This document shows positions 51,869 through 60,290 of a stretch of 60,458 bases of DNA, piece by piece; position 1 is the first letter of the stretch; every line of letters begins with the position of its first letter. Under the pieces are notes generated by a model. The model searched no databases, was not told the origin of the DNA, and saw only the letters and a program-made list of their open reading frames with translations. Made by a program: the position numbers and the translations under genes. Origin of the DNA: Spirochaetaceae bacterium (GTDB lineage Bacteria > Spirochaetota > Spirochaetia > DSM-27196 > SLAA01); assembly GCA_007695055.1 (NCBI GenBank), contig REEM01000110.1, positions 1 to 60,458 of the forward strand. The letters are read 5' to 3'.

Positions 51869-53299
51869 TCAGCTATCTACGAGGTGTCGTTCTCCGTCGG
51901 CAACAAGCGTTGCAAGTCTGCGGAGAGCCTGCTCCTTGTCATGGTTAAGTATTCCCGGCGCTACGCGAATCCAGCCGTCGTAATCATCTTGGCACCGTGC
52001 AAACATCGCTCCCGGAGCAATAGCAATCCCCTCTTTCCGGGCTGCACGGAAGATATCGCGTCCGGATACTCCTTCAGGCATCCGTATCCAGAGGGCAAAA
52101 CCACCTGAAGGTGCCGTCACTTGAGATCCGGCGGGAAAGGTATCTTGCACCAGCTCGGCGGCCGCTGTCAGACTCTCGTAGACCAGCTTGCGATTGTGGT
52201 CCTGCACTCGGCGAACCTTTCCGGAAGCGAGCATGTGCTCAAGGATTGCAAGCTGCAACGCCGAGACGGTGCATGATGTGGCTTGCCAGCGGTCGCGAAC
52301 ATGTGTCGCATGTGTTCCGGCGGCGACCCATGCTGCCTTGATTGACGGTACAAGCGTCTCTGCATAGGATGAGCACAGAAACACCGAACCTGAGGGGGCC
52401 AACGAGTAGAGGCTTGGGGAAGCTGAAGTTGTGTAGCGCATGTCCCGCAGCATCCCATACTCAATCACCTTCAGCTGAGTCTCATCAACGAGGTGTGCTA
52501 TTTCCGCGAGCACGGACTCCGGAAGGCATGAACCTGTTGGATTGTGTACCGCAGTATCCAAGAGAGCAATTCCTACCTGATTTCGCCGCACTGCCTCGGC
52601 CAGACGCGCGACCGAGAAAGAACCGTCCGGCATTGTGGGCAGCTCAAAAGCCGGCATACCTAAGGCCCGAAGAATCGTCAAATGTCCGTAATACGTTGGA
52701 GCCTGAACCGCAACCGGGAGACGTTGCGGATTGAGCGTTACCAGGAGCTGAAACACGGTTTGCTCTATCGAGCTTGCCAGAACGAGTTGATCAGGATTGA
52801 TAGCAATCCCGTGAAGCATTTCGCGCTGACTGACAAGCGAACGCAACTCTGCGGTGCGTTCAAATGTGGCGAATCCATCGAGGAGTGGAGACTGGGTTGA
52901 TGCGGCCGCTTGCATTGCCGACTTGATCAGGTCCGCCGGTACCAGTTCTTGGGGGAGAACCGCATGATCCATCTTTGCAGTTGTGGGGGCTGCTGCTGGC
53001 CGGCAGGTATATTCCTCAATCACTGCGTCAACAAGATCGTCAACGTACTCCGATCCTTCAAAGACTTCCGGCCGTGAAACCACATAGGTTCCGGCTCGCG
53101 GCCTGCTTTCTATGAGGCCGCGATCCTGCAGTAGGTTCAGGGCCGACTTCATAGTATTTATGCTCGCGGCGAACGACTCAGCGAGCTGGCGAATTGAGGC
53201 AATGCGTTCACCCGGCTCATACACGCCGTCGGCGATAGACTGCTCGATGCGATCCGCGATCACGCGATATCGATGTTCTCGTACTTTTGCCTGAAACAT
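51869..53299 (-). CDS. MocR-family regulator with degenerate PLP site
   Basis: 476 residues: GntR winged helix (GVYEPGERIASIRQLAESFAASINTMKSALNLL) linked to a fold-type-I aminotransferase domain. Expected PLP residues are altered: the lysine motif 'SFSKT' reads SYAET (Lys to Glu), and the 'EDDPY' segment reads VIEYGML, losing Asp and Tyr; NPTG and the terminal Arg remain. It therefore probably cannot form the Schiff base and may sense another ligand. Promoter with direct repeats at 53322-53343. Start lies 5 bases after TATGAT, no ribosome-binding site. Confidence 0.88.
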   Translation of the reverse strand: MFQAKVREHRYRVIADRIEQSIADGVYEPGERIASIRQLAESFAASINTMKSALNLLQDRGLIESRPRAGTYVVSRPEVFEGSEYVDDLVDAVIEEYTCRPAAAPTTAKMDHAVLPQELVPADLIKSAMQAAASTQSPLLDGFATFERTAELRSLVSQREMLHGIAINPDQLVLASSIEQTVFQLLVTLNPQRLPVAVQAPTYYGHLTILRALGMPAFELPTMPDGSFSVARLAEAVRRNQVGIALLDTAVHNPTGSCLPESVLAEIAHLVDETQLKVIEYGMLRDMRYTTSASPSLYSLAPSGSVFLCSSYAETLVPSIKAAWVAAGTHATHVRDRWQATSCTVSALQLAILEHMLASGKVRRVQDHNRKLVYESLTAAAELVQDTFPAGSQVTAPSGGFALWIRMPEGVSGRDIFRAARKEGIAIAPGAMFARCQDDYDGWIRVAPGILNHDKEQALRRLATLVADGERHLVDS

Positions 53300-53304
53300 A
53301 TGGT

Positions 53305-53343
53305 ATCATAGCGCATCCTAAGGATACAGTTCAGGACACAGTT
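53305..53343 (-). promoter_or_regulatory. MocR promoter with direct-repeat operators
   Basis: TATGAT (53305-53310) ends 5 bases before the ATG. Upstream are direct repeats GGATACAGTT (53322-53331) and GGACACAGTT (53334-53343), 12 bp apart, the first overlapping the -35 region. The same repeat flanks the aminotransferase/DMT divergent promoter. Confidence 0.65.
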
Positions 53344-53377
53344 GCTGCGGACTGGATAGATACACAGCGCGGACCGG

Positions 53378-53623
53378 CTACGCGGTACAGCCTTGTACAT
53401 CCGGCGAGGTCACACGAATAGTAGCCGGGCCGCTCCCGGGGTTCACTGCAACGGCCACGTTTCGCACGTCGGTGGAGCAGTACGAAGCACCCATAGGAAG
53501 GATAATGTCTCGTCCGTTGTCGGTTACCCATACGGTTCCTGCAACAGCAAAAACGCTGCTGCCGCCGACAATGGAGAGAGTTTCACGCGGACCAAGAATA
53601 ACGGTTTGTATGTGAGTTTTCAT
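53378..53623 (-). CDS. DUF2917-like protein
   Basis: 81 residues, all beta: ILGPRETLSIVGGSSVFAVA, GTVWVTDNGRDIILPMGASY, matching the DUF2917 pattern (small cupin-like strands, 'G.vWvT....D..L..G'). No function known. Lies between two MocR genes on the same strand. TAGTGT ends 6 bases before the ATG and no ribosome-binding site is visible. Confidence 0.72.
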   Translation of the reverse strand: MKTHIQTVILGPRETLSIVGGSSVFAVAGTVWVTDNGRDIILPMGASYCSTDVRNVAVAVNPGSGPATIRVTSPDVQGCTA

Positions 53624-53707
53624 GTGACAACACTACGCGTAACCAAGTTAAAGAACGAGACACAATACGGGGTGCTTCAAAGGGTACAGCACGGACGTGT
53701 GCGGGGC

Positions 53708-55183
53708 TCAGGGGCCGGTGCGATCGGCCGTACGGCAGGCAGCCGAGCCGATGGCTTTGATTGCAGCCTCTACGGTGGAATCCCACTTGGTAGCATTAAC
53801 CCGCATACAGTTCCGATAGTTGCCACTGAGGGTAAACATCGGCCCCGGCGCAAAACAGATCTGCTCACGCCGGACCTGCTCATACACTTCCGTGACGTTG
53901 ATCTGCGGCGGCAAGACGATCCAGATCACCATTCCGCCCGCAGGATTGGTCATCTGTGTTCCTTGCGGAAAGCTCTCAAGAACAGCCCTCCGCACCTGTG
54001 AGACCGACTCGCGGTAATGGCGCCGTGCCGACCGGAGCCACCGCTCATGGCCTCCATTCGCCAGAAACGCGGCAATCCCGAGTGACGTTGGAATAACGAC
54101 CGCGGCTGAGGTGACCAGCTTCGAGTGGGTAACCGGACCGATCAGGGTAGGGCCGGTGGCTATCCAGCCCACGCGGTATCCGGGAGCAATCGACTTGCTG
54201 AAGGACGCGCATAAGAGCGTGCGGTTTGGGTCGGTGAACGAGGCCAGTGATGGAGGCCGTTCTACATTCCAGGCCATCTCTCCGTACATATCGTCTTCCA
54301 CCAGAATCACCTCATGGCGCTCCAGTACCGCTGCGATCCGCCTCTTGCGCTCAATTGGAATTAACGACCCAATGGGATTCGAGAAGTTTGCGATAAGCAC
54401 AGCGGCAGCTACTTTTGGTCCAACACCTCGCTGGCGACGTCGCTCTGCATCTGTAAGGATCTGGTCGAGGTCTTCAGGGTCTACGCCTGTTGAAGGGCGA
54501 CTTGGTATCTCGATGGCTTGGAGCCGTAGCTTTTCCAGGAGCTGGTAGAAAAGGAAGAAGCCGGGTGACTCAATCACCACCGAATCACCGGGAGAACATA
54601 CCGTCATGAGGGAGAGAAATACCGCCTCGAGACATCCGGCCGTGATGAGTATCTGATCCGGTGACACCGATACGCTGCCACGAAACAAACGTCTGGCAAT
54701 CTCCAGTCGAAGCACCTCTGGGCCCGGGGGTAGCTCATAGCTCACTGCACGTTCCGGTTGGCGCCGCAGTTCTTTTGCCGTCAAGTCCGCCAAACGGCGT
54801 GCGGGAAGCAAGGCCGCAGGTGGCTCAGCCGTGGCCAGGTTGACCCAGCCCGGACGCATACAGTCCTGCATGACGCGCTGCGTGAGACTTCCTGCGGACG
54901 CGTCCCGTGGTATGGACTCAGCCGGGTCAGGGAAGTCCATTGAGCAGTCGTCACACAATGGCGGCAGCCGGAGCACGAAGTGCCCGGAGTGACTTCGGGG
55001 GTTAACGATTCCCCGGTCTTCCAAGAGCCGGTAAGCCTCCCGGGCGGTATTTATGCTCACCTGAAACTCCCGATGAATATCCCTAATCGATGGAAGACGT
55101 TCACCCGGTTCGTATACGCCGGTTGCAATGGTTTCTTCCAGTCGTTGTGCTACCTCTTGATACAACGGAATAGCTTTTGACAT
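53708..55183 (-). CDS. MocR-family regulator (GntR-aminotransferase fusion)
   Basis: 491 residues: GntR domain GVYEPGERLPSIRDIHREFQVSINTAREAYRLL, linker, aminotransferase domain with VEDDMYGEMAW (Asp/Tyr), ANFSNPIGS and the PLP lysine in CASFSKSIAPGYRVGW. All PLP residues are intact, in contrast to the MocR at 51869. It starts 11 bp after the upstream aminotransferase gene and is likely co-transcribed. Confidence 0.93.
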   Translation of the reverse strand: MSKAIPLYQEVAQRLEETIATGVYEPGERLPSIRDIHREFQVSINTAREAYRLLEDRGIVNPRSHSGHFVLRLPPLCDDCSMDFPDPAESIPRDASAGSLTQRVMQDCMRPGWVNLATAEPPAALLPARRLADLTAKELRRQPERAVSYELPPGPEVLRLEIARRLFRGSVSVSPDQILITAGCLEAVFLSLMTVCSPGDSVVIESPGFFLFYQLLEKLRLQAIEIPSRPSTGVDPEDLDQILTDAERRRQRGVGPKVAAAVLIANFSNPIGSLIPIERKRRIAAVLERHEVILVEDDMYGEMAWNVERPPSLASFTDPNRTLLCASFSKSIAPGYRVGWIATGPTLIGPVTHSKLVTSAAVVIPTSLGIAAFLANGGHERWLRSARRHYRESVSQVRRAVLESFPQGTQMTNPAGGMVIWIVLPPQINVTEVYEQVRREQICFAPGPMFTLSGNYRNCMRVNATKWDSTVEAAIKAIGSAACRTADRTGP

Positions 55184-55194
55184 CTCTGCCTTCC

Positions 55195-56337
55195 TTACAT
55201 ACCCTGAACCGCCGCTGCAATGCGCCCCACTGCATCCGGAATGAGACGCTCCGACACATTCGTGAAGTTAAGTCGTATGGTCGATCTGTCAGGCTCTTGG
55301 AGGTAAAAGTGTTGTCCCGGCACAAAAGCCACGCCGCGCTTGATTGCGTAACCGAACAGCTCTTCCGTCGGCACCGGGAGCGATGCCCAGAGGAACATTC
55401 CACCGCCAGCGACCCAGGGGATTCGAGCCCCGGGCACGAGTGTTTCGATAGCCTGCACCAGCGCATCACGTTGAGCTTGGTATGTGCGGCATATACGTGA
55501 TAGGTGCGCATCAAGGTTGAACTCTCCGCCGGTGAGTAGCTCCCGGAGAATTGACTGGATTAAGGTCGATGTATGCAGATCTGTTGCTTGCTTGATTGGC
55601 TCCAAGTGTTCCAACAGCGAACAATGGGCACGAATAAAACCCAGCCGCAAGGACGGTGCCACCGACTTTGAAAAGCTCCCAAGATAGATGACCCGGTCGG
55701 GCACTCTTTGGGCGACCAAGGGTGAGTCGGTTTCACCGAAGCTAATCTCACCGTAGGGATCATCTTCAATCATCCAGCAGTCTGTCTTCATGAGAAGTTC
55801 CGCCATGGCGTTCGCAGTGGCTGCGGGGTAGCTGCGGCCGGTAGGGTTCTGAAATCGGCTCATGCCGTAGTACACCGCAGCACCTGTGTCAAATGCTTGT
55901 TCGAGCGTCTCCAGATCAGGCCCGGCGTCATTCAACGGAACCGGAATCAGCGGCACGCGGGAAGCTTGGAACGCCAGACGAGCGCCAAGATAGCCTGGGT
56001 CTTCAAAGGCAATCGGCCGGTCGGAAAACAGTTTTGCACACAGATCAAGTCCTTGCTGGGAGCCGGAGGTGATCATGACCTCATCCGGGGTGGTTGGGAT
56101 ACCATGATGTGAGCACAAACGATCGGCAATCCAGCTGCGCAGATCGGCGTCTCCGGAGCTTGCTCCGTATTGTAGTACTGAGGCACCGTCTTGCATAAGC
56201 ACGCGGTCTGCCGCAGCTCGGATTTCATCCACGGGAAATAGATCAGCCAGCGGAAGTCCACCTGCCAGACTCAGAACCTCGGGTGATGATGCGACCCTGA
56301 GAATCTCACGAATAAAAGACCGTTCTACACCATACAT
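55195..56337 (-). CDS. PLP-dependent aminotransferase (MocR-like catalytic domain, LysN type)
   Basis: 380 residues, no DNA-binding domain: LSLAGGLPLADLFP start typical of 2-aminoadipate/multi-substrate aminotransferases, SGSQQGLDL, RFQNPTGRSYP, EDDPYGEISFG and PLP Lys in GSFSKSVAPSLRLGF. Cytoplasmic transamination of an amino acid; substrate unknown. First gene of the leftward aminotransferase-MocR operon, sharing a 184-bp divergent region with the DMT exporter. Confidence 0.9.
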   Translation of the reverse strand: MYGVERSFIREILRVASSPEVLSLAGGLPLADLFPVDEIRAAADRVLMQDGASVLQYGASSGDADLRSWIADRLCSHHGIPTTPDEVMITSGSQQGLDLCAKLFSDRPIAFEDPGYLGARLAFQASRVPLIPVPLNDAGPDLETLEQAFDTGAAVYYGMSRFQNPTGRSYPAATANAMAELLMKTDCWMIEDDPYGEISFGETDSPLVAQRVPDRVIYLGSFSKSVAPSLRLGFIRAHCSLLEHLEPIKQATDLHTSTLIQSILRELLTGGEFNLDAHLSRICRTYQAQRDALVQAIETLVPGARIPWVAGGGMFLWASLPVPTEELFGYAIKRGVAFVPGQHFYLQEPDRSTIRLNFTNVSERLIPDAVGRIAAAVQGM

Positions 56338-56387
56338 CTGAAATGCTCCCTTCTGTTCCTATCATACATAGGAAATGTAGCAGTAGA

Positions 56388-56411
56388 GGACACAGATGAT
56401 AAGACACAGTT
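56388..56411 (-). promoter_or_regulatory. MocR-type direct repeats near the aminotransferase promoter
   Basis: GGACACAGAT (56388-56397) and AGACACAGTT (56402-56411), 14 bp apart, same orientation relative to their gene as the pair at 53322-53343. Confidence 0.6.
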
Positions 56412-56476
56412 TGCCTGCAAGTATTGGGCACACTTTCCAATGCCTCGCGCGCGGGTGTGACTATCCGCGAAATACT

Positions 56477-56506
56477 AACTGTGTCTGGTCTTCATTAACT
56501 GCGTGA
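56477..56506 (+). promoter_or_regulatory. MocR-type direct repeats near the DMT exporter promoter
   Basis: AACTGTGTCT (56477-56486) and AACTGCGTGA (56497-56506), 20 bp apart, are the same motif in the orientation of the rightward gene, ending 15 bp before its ATG. Confidence 0.55.
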
Positions 56507-56521
56507 CGTACCGTAGCGCGC

Positions 56522-57337
56522 ATGAAGAGCAAAAACGGCGTTACACGGAAGCCGCTGGTATGGATCGTTTACGCGGCTCTCTGTCTCATTTTTGGTACTA
56601 CATTCCTGGCGATCAAGATTGGATCCAATGCTGGGATACCTCCTTTTATTGGTGCGGGTGTGCGTTTTGTGGTGGCCGGTGTGGTATTGGTTGTCCTCCG
56701 CGGTAAACTTCGAGGACCCCAGCGGCCATCCCTGAGCTTTGTGGGCAAGGCAAGTTTGCTCGGGCTCGGTATGGTTGGCTTAGCATTTGCGTGTACCTAT
56801 TGGTCGATACAGCACCTTCAGTCCGGGTATGCCGCTCAGATACAGTCGAGTGCGCCCATCATTGTAGCTCTCCTCGCGGCGGTGGGGGCCCTTGTGGCGC
56901 TGGGTGCGGAGCTCTTTTTTGGCTTAGGTACCATTTGGCATCGCTTCGCGTTTGACAAGGGTGTAGATAGTCTCCAGGTAAACGGATTCAGCATGCTTTC
57001 TGGGGGACTCTTCTTATGCGTGATTGCCGTGGCCACGGCTCAGACGGGGTTGCCGCTAAGCTTTGCTGCACTAAGCTCATTGCTCTACTTGGTAGTCGTT
57101 GGCTCCATTGGCGGCCACTCGATGTATTTGTGGCTGGTCGGCCAAACCGGTCCGGTCTTTGCGTCAACTTGGTTGTATATTTCGCCCGTGATCGCTACCT
57201 TCGTAGGCTCCGTCGTGCTTTCAGAGGCGGTCGGCGCCTCAACCATAGCAGGAGCCGCACTTGTACTCATGGGGGTTTACTGGATTAACCGGGCTGAGCA
57301 CGGCGGGCGGCTTTTCGCTGAAAAACGGAACTACTAA
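56522..57337 (+). CDS. EamA/DMT-family transporter, internally shortened
   Basis: 271 residues. First EamA half (CLIFGTTFLAIKIGSNAG, PPFIGAGVRFVVAG, ..YAAQIQSSAPIIVALLAA) goes straight into GALVALGAELFFGLGTIWHRF of the second half. About 40 residues, including the 'GERLT...G...G.GV' helix, are missing compared with the family, so the two halves are unequal. The frame is kept. Likely amino-acid or metabolite exporter controlled with the MocR cluster. Confidence 0.83.
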   Translation: MKSKNGVTRKPLVWIVYAALCLIFGTTFLAIKIGSNAGIPPFIGAGVRFVVAGVVLVVLRGKLRGPQRPSLSFVGKASLLGLGMVGLAFACTYWSIQHLQSGYAAQIQSSAPIIVALLAAVGALVALGAELFFGLGTIWHRFAFDKGVDSLQVNGFSMLSGGLFLCVIAVATAQTGLPLSFAALSSLLYLVVVGSIGGHSMYLWLVGQTGPVFASTWLYISPVIATFVGSVVLSEAVGASTIAGAALVLMGVYWINRAEHGGRLFAEKRNY

Positions 57338-57352
57338 AGGGGAGCAACATCT

Positions 57353-58537
57353 ATGACCGACACAGGGCTCTCGAGTTCGCTGACATTGCCCTGTGGTGTG
57401 GTTCTCAAGAATCGCTGCGCCAAGTCGGCGATGTCGGACTCACTTGGTGATGGGAGGGGGAATCCAACCGACGGTCAAGTTGCTTTGTACTCAAGATGGG
57501 CCTATGGTGGAGCCGGGCTTTTGATTGTGGGAGAGGTGCACGGAGATCCACAATACCTTGAGAAACCGGGGAACCTGGTTATGCGTAGCGACTCCGATCA
57601 CCGGCGCTTCCGCGAACTGGCCGCCGCTGGCCGTGAGAACAATGCCCATCTCTGGCTACAACTTGGGCACGCTGGTGCGTTGGCATACCCGCCGTGCGGC
57701 AGGCCGGTGGGGCCCAGCGCGCTTGACCTGCCCGAGCTCAGCTGCGACGCAATGACGCTGCCCGAGATCGCCAACCTGCCTGGCTTCTTTGCCGAAACTG
57801 CGCGTTTAGCGCGTGAGTTAGGGTTTGGGGGTGTTCAACTGCACGCCGCCCACGGGTTTCTCCTGAGCCAATTCTTGTCACCGCGATTTAACCTGCGAGG
57901 GGACGCCTATGGCGGCGGTGTGGCAAACCGGGTGCGGCTGTTGGTGGAGGTTATAGAACAGGTCCGCGCGGCTGTAGGTCCGGACTTCCCAGTTGCCATC
58001 AAGCTAAACTCAAGTGACGGCATTGAAGGTGGATTGGGGGCAGAGGATGCCTTGCAGATGCTCAGGATCTTGGACCAGACCTCAGTTGACTTGATTGAGA
58101 TTAGCGGAGGAAGCTACTTTCCCGGTGCGCAAAAACAATTAGCTCAGAGACGAAGCGGCCCGTATTTCACGGAATTCACTCTTGATGCGCGCAACTGTAC
58201 CGAAAAACCGCTCATGGTGACCGGCGGGTTCAAGACACGTGAACAGGCTGAGCTTGCGCTCGAAAGCGGAGCAGCGGATATCGTGGGAATGGCCAGGGCT
58301 CTGGTACTGAACCCCGAGCTTCCTCAGGATTGGATGGAAGGAAAGGCTGTGCAGCCGGAGTTTCCCGTTTTCTCAGAAGCTCCGGAGGGTGGTGTTACCG
58401 CATGGTACACCATGAAGCTCGCGGAGTACGCGGGGTGCGGGCCGCGCGTGGACACAATCTTGGCACGGCAAGCACTTGAGCTCTACGATCAGCGGGACCA
58501 AGACAGAGTTAGACTATGGAATGAGAGGTTTCTATGA
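57353..58537 (+). CDS. Old yellow enzyme-family NADH:flavin oxidoreductase
   Basis: 394 residues, TIM barrel with FMN: LKNRCAKSAMSD start, WLQLGHAG, VQLHAAHGFLLSQFLSPRFN (His-Ala-Ala-His pair), VTGGFKTREQAE phosphate site. Only the single OYE domain, no fused FeS domain. Reduces activated C=C bonds. 'aaaggggag' precedes the ATG, 15 bp after the DMT gene. Confidence 0.92.
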   Translation: MTDTGLSSSLTLPCGVVLKNRCAKSAMSDSLGDGRGNPTDGQVALYSRWAYGGAGLLIVGEVHGDPQYLEKPGNLVMRSDSDHRRFRELAAAGRENNAHLWLQLGHAGALAYPPCGRPVGPSALDLPELSCDAMTLPEIANLPGFFAETARLARELGFGGVQLHAAHGFLLSQFLSPRFNLRGDAYGGGVANRVRLLVEVIEQVRAAVGPDFPVAIKLNSSDGIEGGLGAEDALQMLRILDQTSVDLIEISGGSYFPGAQKQLAQRRSGPYFTEFTLDARNCTEKPLMVTGGFKTREQAELALESGAADIVGMARALVLNPELPQDWMEGKAVQPEFPVFSEAPEGGVTAWYTMKLAEYAGCGPRVDTILARQALELYDQRDQDRVRLWNERFL

Positions 58538-59374
58538 GTGCGCAGTTGGCGTACCCTTCTGAGACAGACTATACCCAATAGACCACTCGCCGTACTGCGT
58601 CTGCCATACCGCTATTGGAACAACGGCGACCTCGGGAGGGAGTCCAGTCGCCCGTGCTGTTCGCCGCACAAGTTCCGCCTGAGGCACAGCTGCTTCACTG
58701 ACGCCGAAGTAGGCCGTCCCCGCCTGGGCGTGCTCAAGCACTTCGGCATACAGACGGGCAAGATGGTCACGGCGGACGAGCGGCCAGGTCGCTTCCTCAG
58801 GAATTGGTATGCGAATACGGCCTGAGGCACTTGCGTCGGTCAGCAGGAGCGGCGGAACACCGGATTCTTCGTCTGTGACATTAGCCGGATGTATGACCAT
58901 GCCGTAGAGATCCGGGTGTGACAGAACTCTCAGGCACCCGTCGGTCGCCCACTGCCAGGAGCTCGGCGCGTTGTAGGGAGTCCGTGAGTCTGGTGCAGCA
59001 CTGCATGATCCAAACAGCCATAGGCCGCCGGTGTAGATAAGCCTTAGCTTATCCCCCGAGGCCTCGCTAGTTTGTGCCGCGGTGCGGGAGGCCGCGTGAG
59101 CGAAGATCGCGTTAAGGAGACTCCGGTCTACATCGCCTGCATCCGGCCCGAAACCCGTTGCAAGGTGAATAACAGCATCTGCCTCTGAGAGCCGTTCTAC
59201 CCAGTCTGCGGGAGTCGAGATTGAGCCATGAAGGACGGCAGCACCGAGTTCCCGAGCACGATCCGCCGAGGAATCCGAGCGGCAGAGAATGGTGGCTGCG
59301 TGACCTCTTGTGAGCAGTTCGCCGACAACCGCGCTGCCGACAGATCCTGTTCCACCCAGTATCAGTACGCGCAT
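58532..59374 (-). CDS. NAD(P)-binding extended SDR/epimerase-like protein
   Basis: 280 residues: VLILGGTGSVGSAVVGELLTRG Rossmann motif, ADAVIHLATGFGPDAGDVD, YTGGLWLFGS replacing the Ser-x-x-x-Tyr-x-x-x-Lys triad (no clear YxxxK, suggesting a non-catalytic or NmrA-like role). Convergent with the OYE gene by 6 bp. Confidence 0.85.
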   Translation of the reverse strand: MRVLILGGTGSVGSAVVGELLTRGHAATILCRSDSSADRARELGAAVLHGSISTPADWVERLSEADAVIHLATGFGPDAGDVDRSLLNAIFAHAASRTAAQTSEASGDKLRLIYTGGLWLFGSCSAAPDSRTPYNAPSSWQWATDGCLRVLSHPDLYGMVIHPANVTDEESGVPPLLLTDASASGRIRIPIPEEATWPLVRRDHLARLYAEVLEHAQAGTAYFGVSEAAVPQAELVRRTARATGLPPEVAVVPIAVWQTQYGEWSIGYSLSQKGTPTAHS

Positions 59375-59449
59375 TATGCCACTGAGTGTACAAGGAAGCG
59401 GTGGAGTTGAACATGGCGGAGCTCGTTATGTGGTCTGCGTACGCCTGCC

Positions 59450-59560
59450 CGTCACGAGGAGCTTCAAGCCACGTAGCATGCGTGTCTTGAAACACCATTA
59501 TGGGTTTCCACTCCGACGGGCTGAAGCTGTCGAGCATGTCCCCGTCAACCGTGACCGTGA
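59450..59560 (-). pseudogene. Relic of a Phd antitoxin-PIN toxin pair
   Basis: Reverse strand reads VDGDMLDSFSPSEWKP, the end of the antitoxin at 48055, running without stop into IMVFQDTHATWL, the start of the toxin at 48067. One inserted base (gagtggaaaccc versus gagtggaagcc) fused the two frames. Everything else of both genes is missing. DNA match to 48055-48110 is easily seen. Confidence 0.8.
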
Positions 59561-59605
59561 CAATCCCAAACAAAGACGGTGCCTGCCTTCTTCAGCGCAT
59601 GCCCG

Positions 59606-60223
59606 CTACCGATACATCCCAATCCGCCGGACGGATATGTCCGCTTCAAACGCGGTAGTGCCCGCAACGATAGCAATAGATTGAAGCTGTCGCAGATTTG
59701 GAGTTCCGCGCCTGAACATAGAAGAGCCGGAGAAGTCGTCGAAGGGTATGCGTACGGTTTGCCACTGCGCGCTGACCGGAAGTGGGGCAGCGTAGTAGGA
59801 CCAGGGGAGCAAGTTCTGTGTTGTTCGCACATGCACAAAGTAGTTTCCCGCGCTTCCGCGAACATCAAGTTCTATCCCGCGGTAGTCGCGTGCATCAAGC
59901 CGTTTCTCTCCGTTTTTCAGCGGCAGGCGGACTTGTATGAAACCACCATTATTCTCAAGCGATACTCTGCCGGTCATTCGGAGAAAACGGCTATTCGGTT
60001 CCTGTACAATGTGTGCCCGCATATCGGATCGTCCACCCATGACCCTGTCGGTTAAGCTCTGCCATGCGGTACCATGGGTCGATATGCCATTTGCATTTGT
60101 GAAGTCATCGAGGAGCAGAAGCGACTCTGGGGGCGTGTCGGCCATACCAGTAAAGCCTCCCGGAACCGTGAGCAGAAACAAGATGATCCCTACCGTGAAT
60201 ATTCGCCGCCGCAGTTCATTCAT
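59606..60223 (-). CDS. CIA30-family (NDUFAF1-like) secreted protein
   Basis: 205 residues. Signal peptide RRIFTVGIILFLLTVPGGFTG. Then LDDFTNANGISTHGTAWQSLTDRVMGGRSDM, FIQVRLPLK, YRGIELDVRGSAGNYFVHVRT, YAAPLPVSAQWQTVRIPFDDF, the jelly-roll of the CIA30 superfamily. Bacterial members are unassigned; carbohydrate binding is plausible. -10 TAACTT lies 6 bases before the ATG, but it is weak. Confidence 0.82.
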   Translation of the reverse strand: MNELRRRIFTVGIILFLLTVPGGFTGMADTPPESLLLLDDFTNANGISTHGTAWQSLTDRVMGGRSDMRAHIVQEPNSRFLRMTGRVSLENNGGFIQVRLPLKNGEKRLDARDYRGIELDVRGSAGNYFVHVRTTQNLLPWSYYAAPLPVSAQWQTVRIPFDDFSGSSMFRRGTPNLRQLQSIAIVAGTTAFEADISVRRIGMYR

Positions 60224-60290
60224 GCTTGTAAGTTACTTTGAAATCACGATCGAACCAATCCTGGCCTCCGGCGTTTGTCGCCAAAACACA

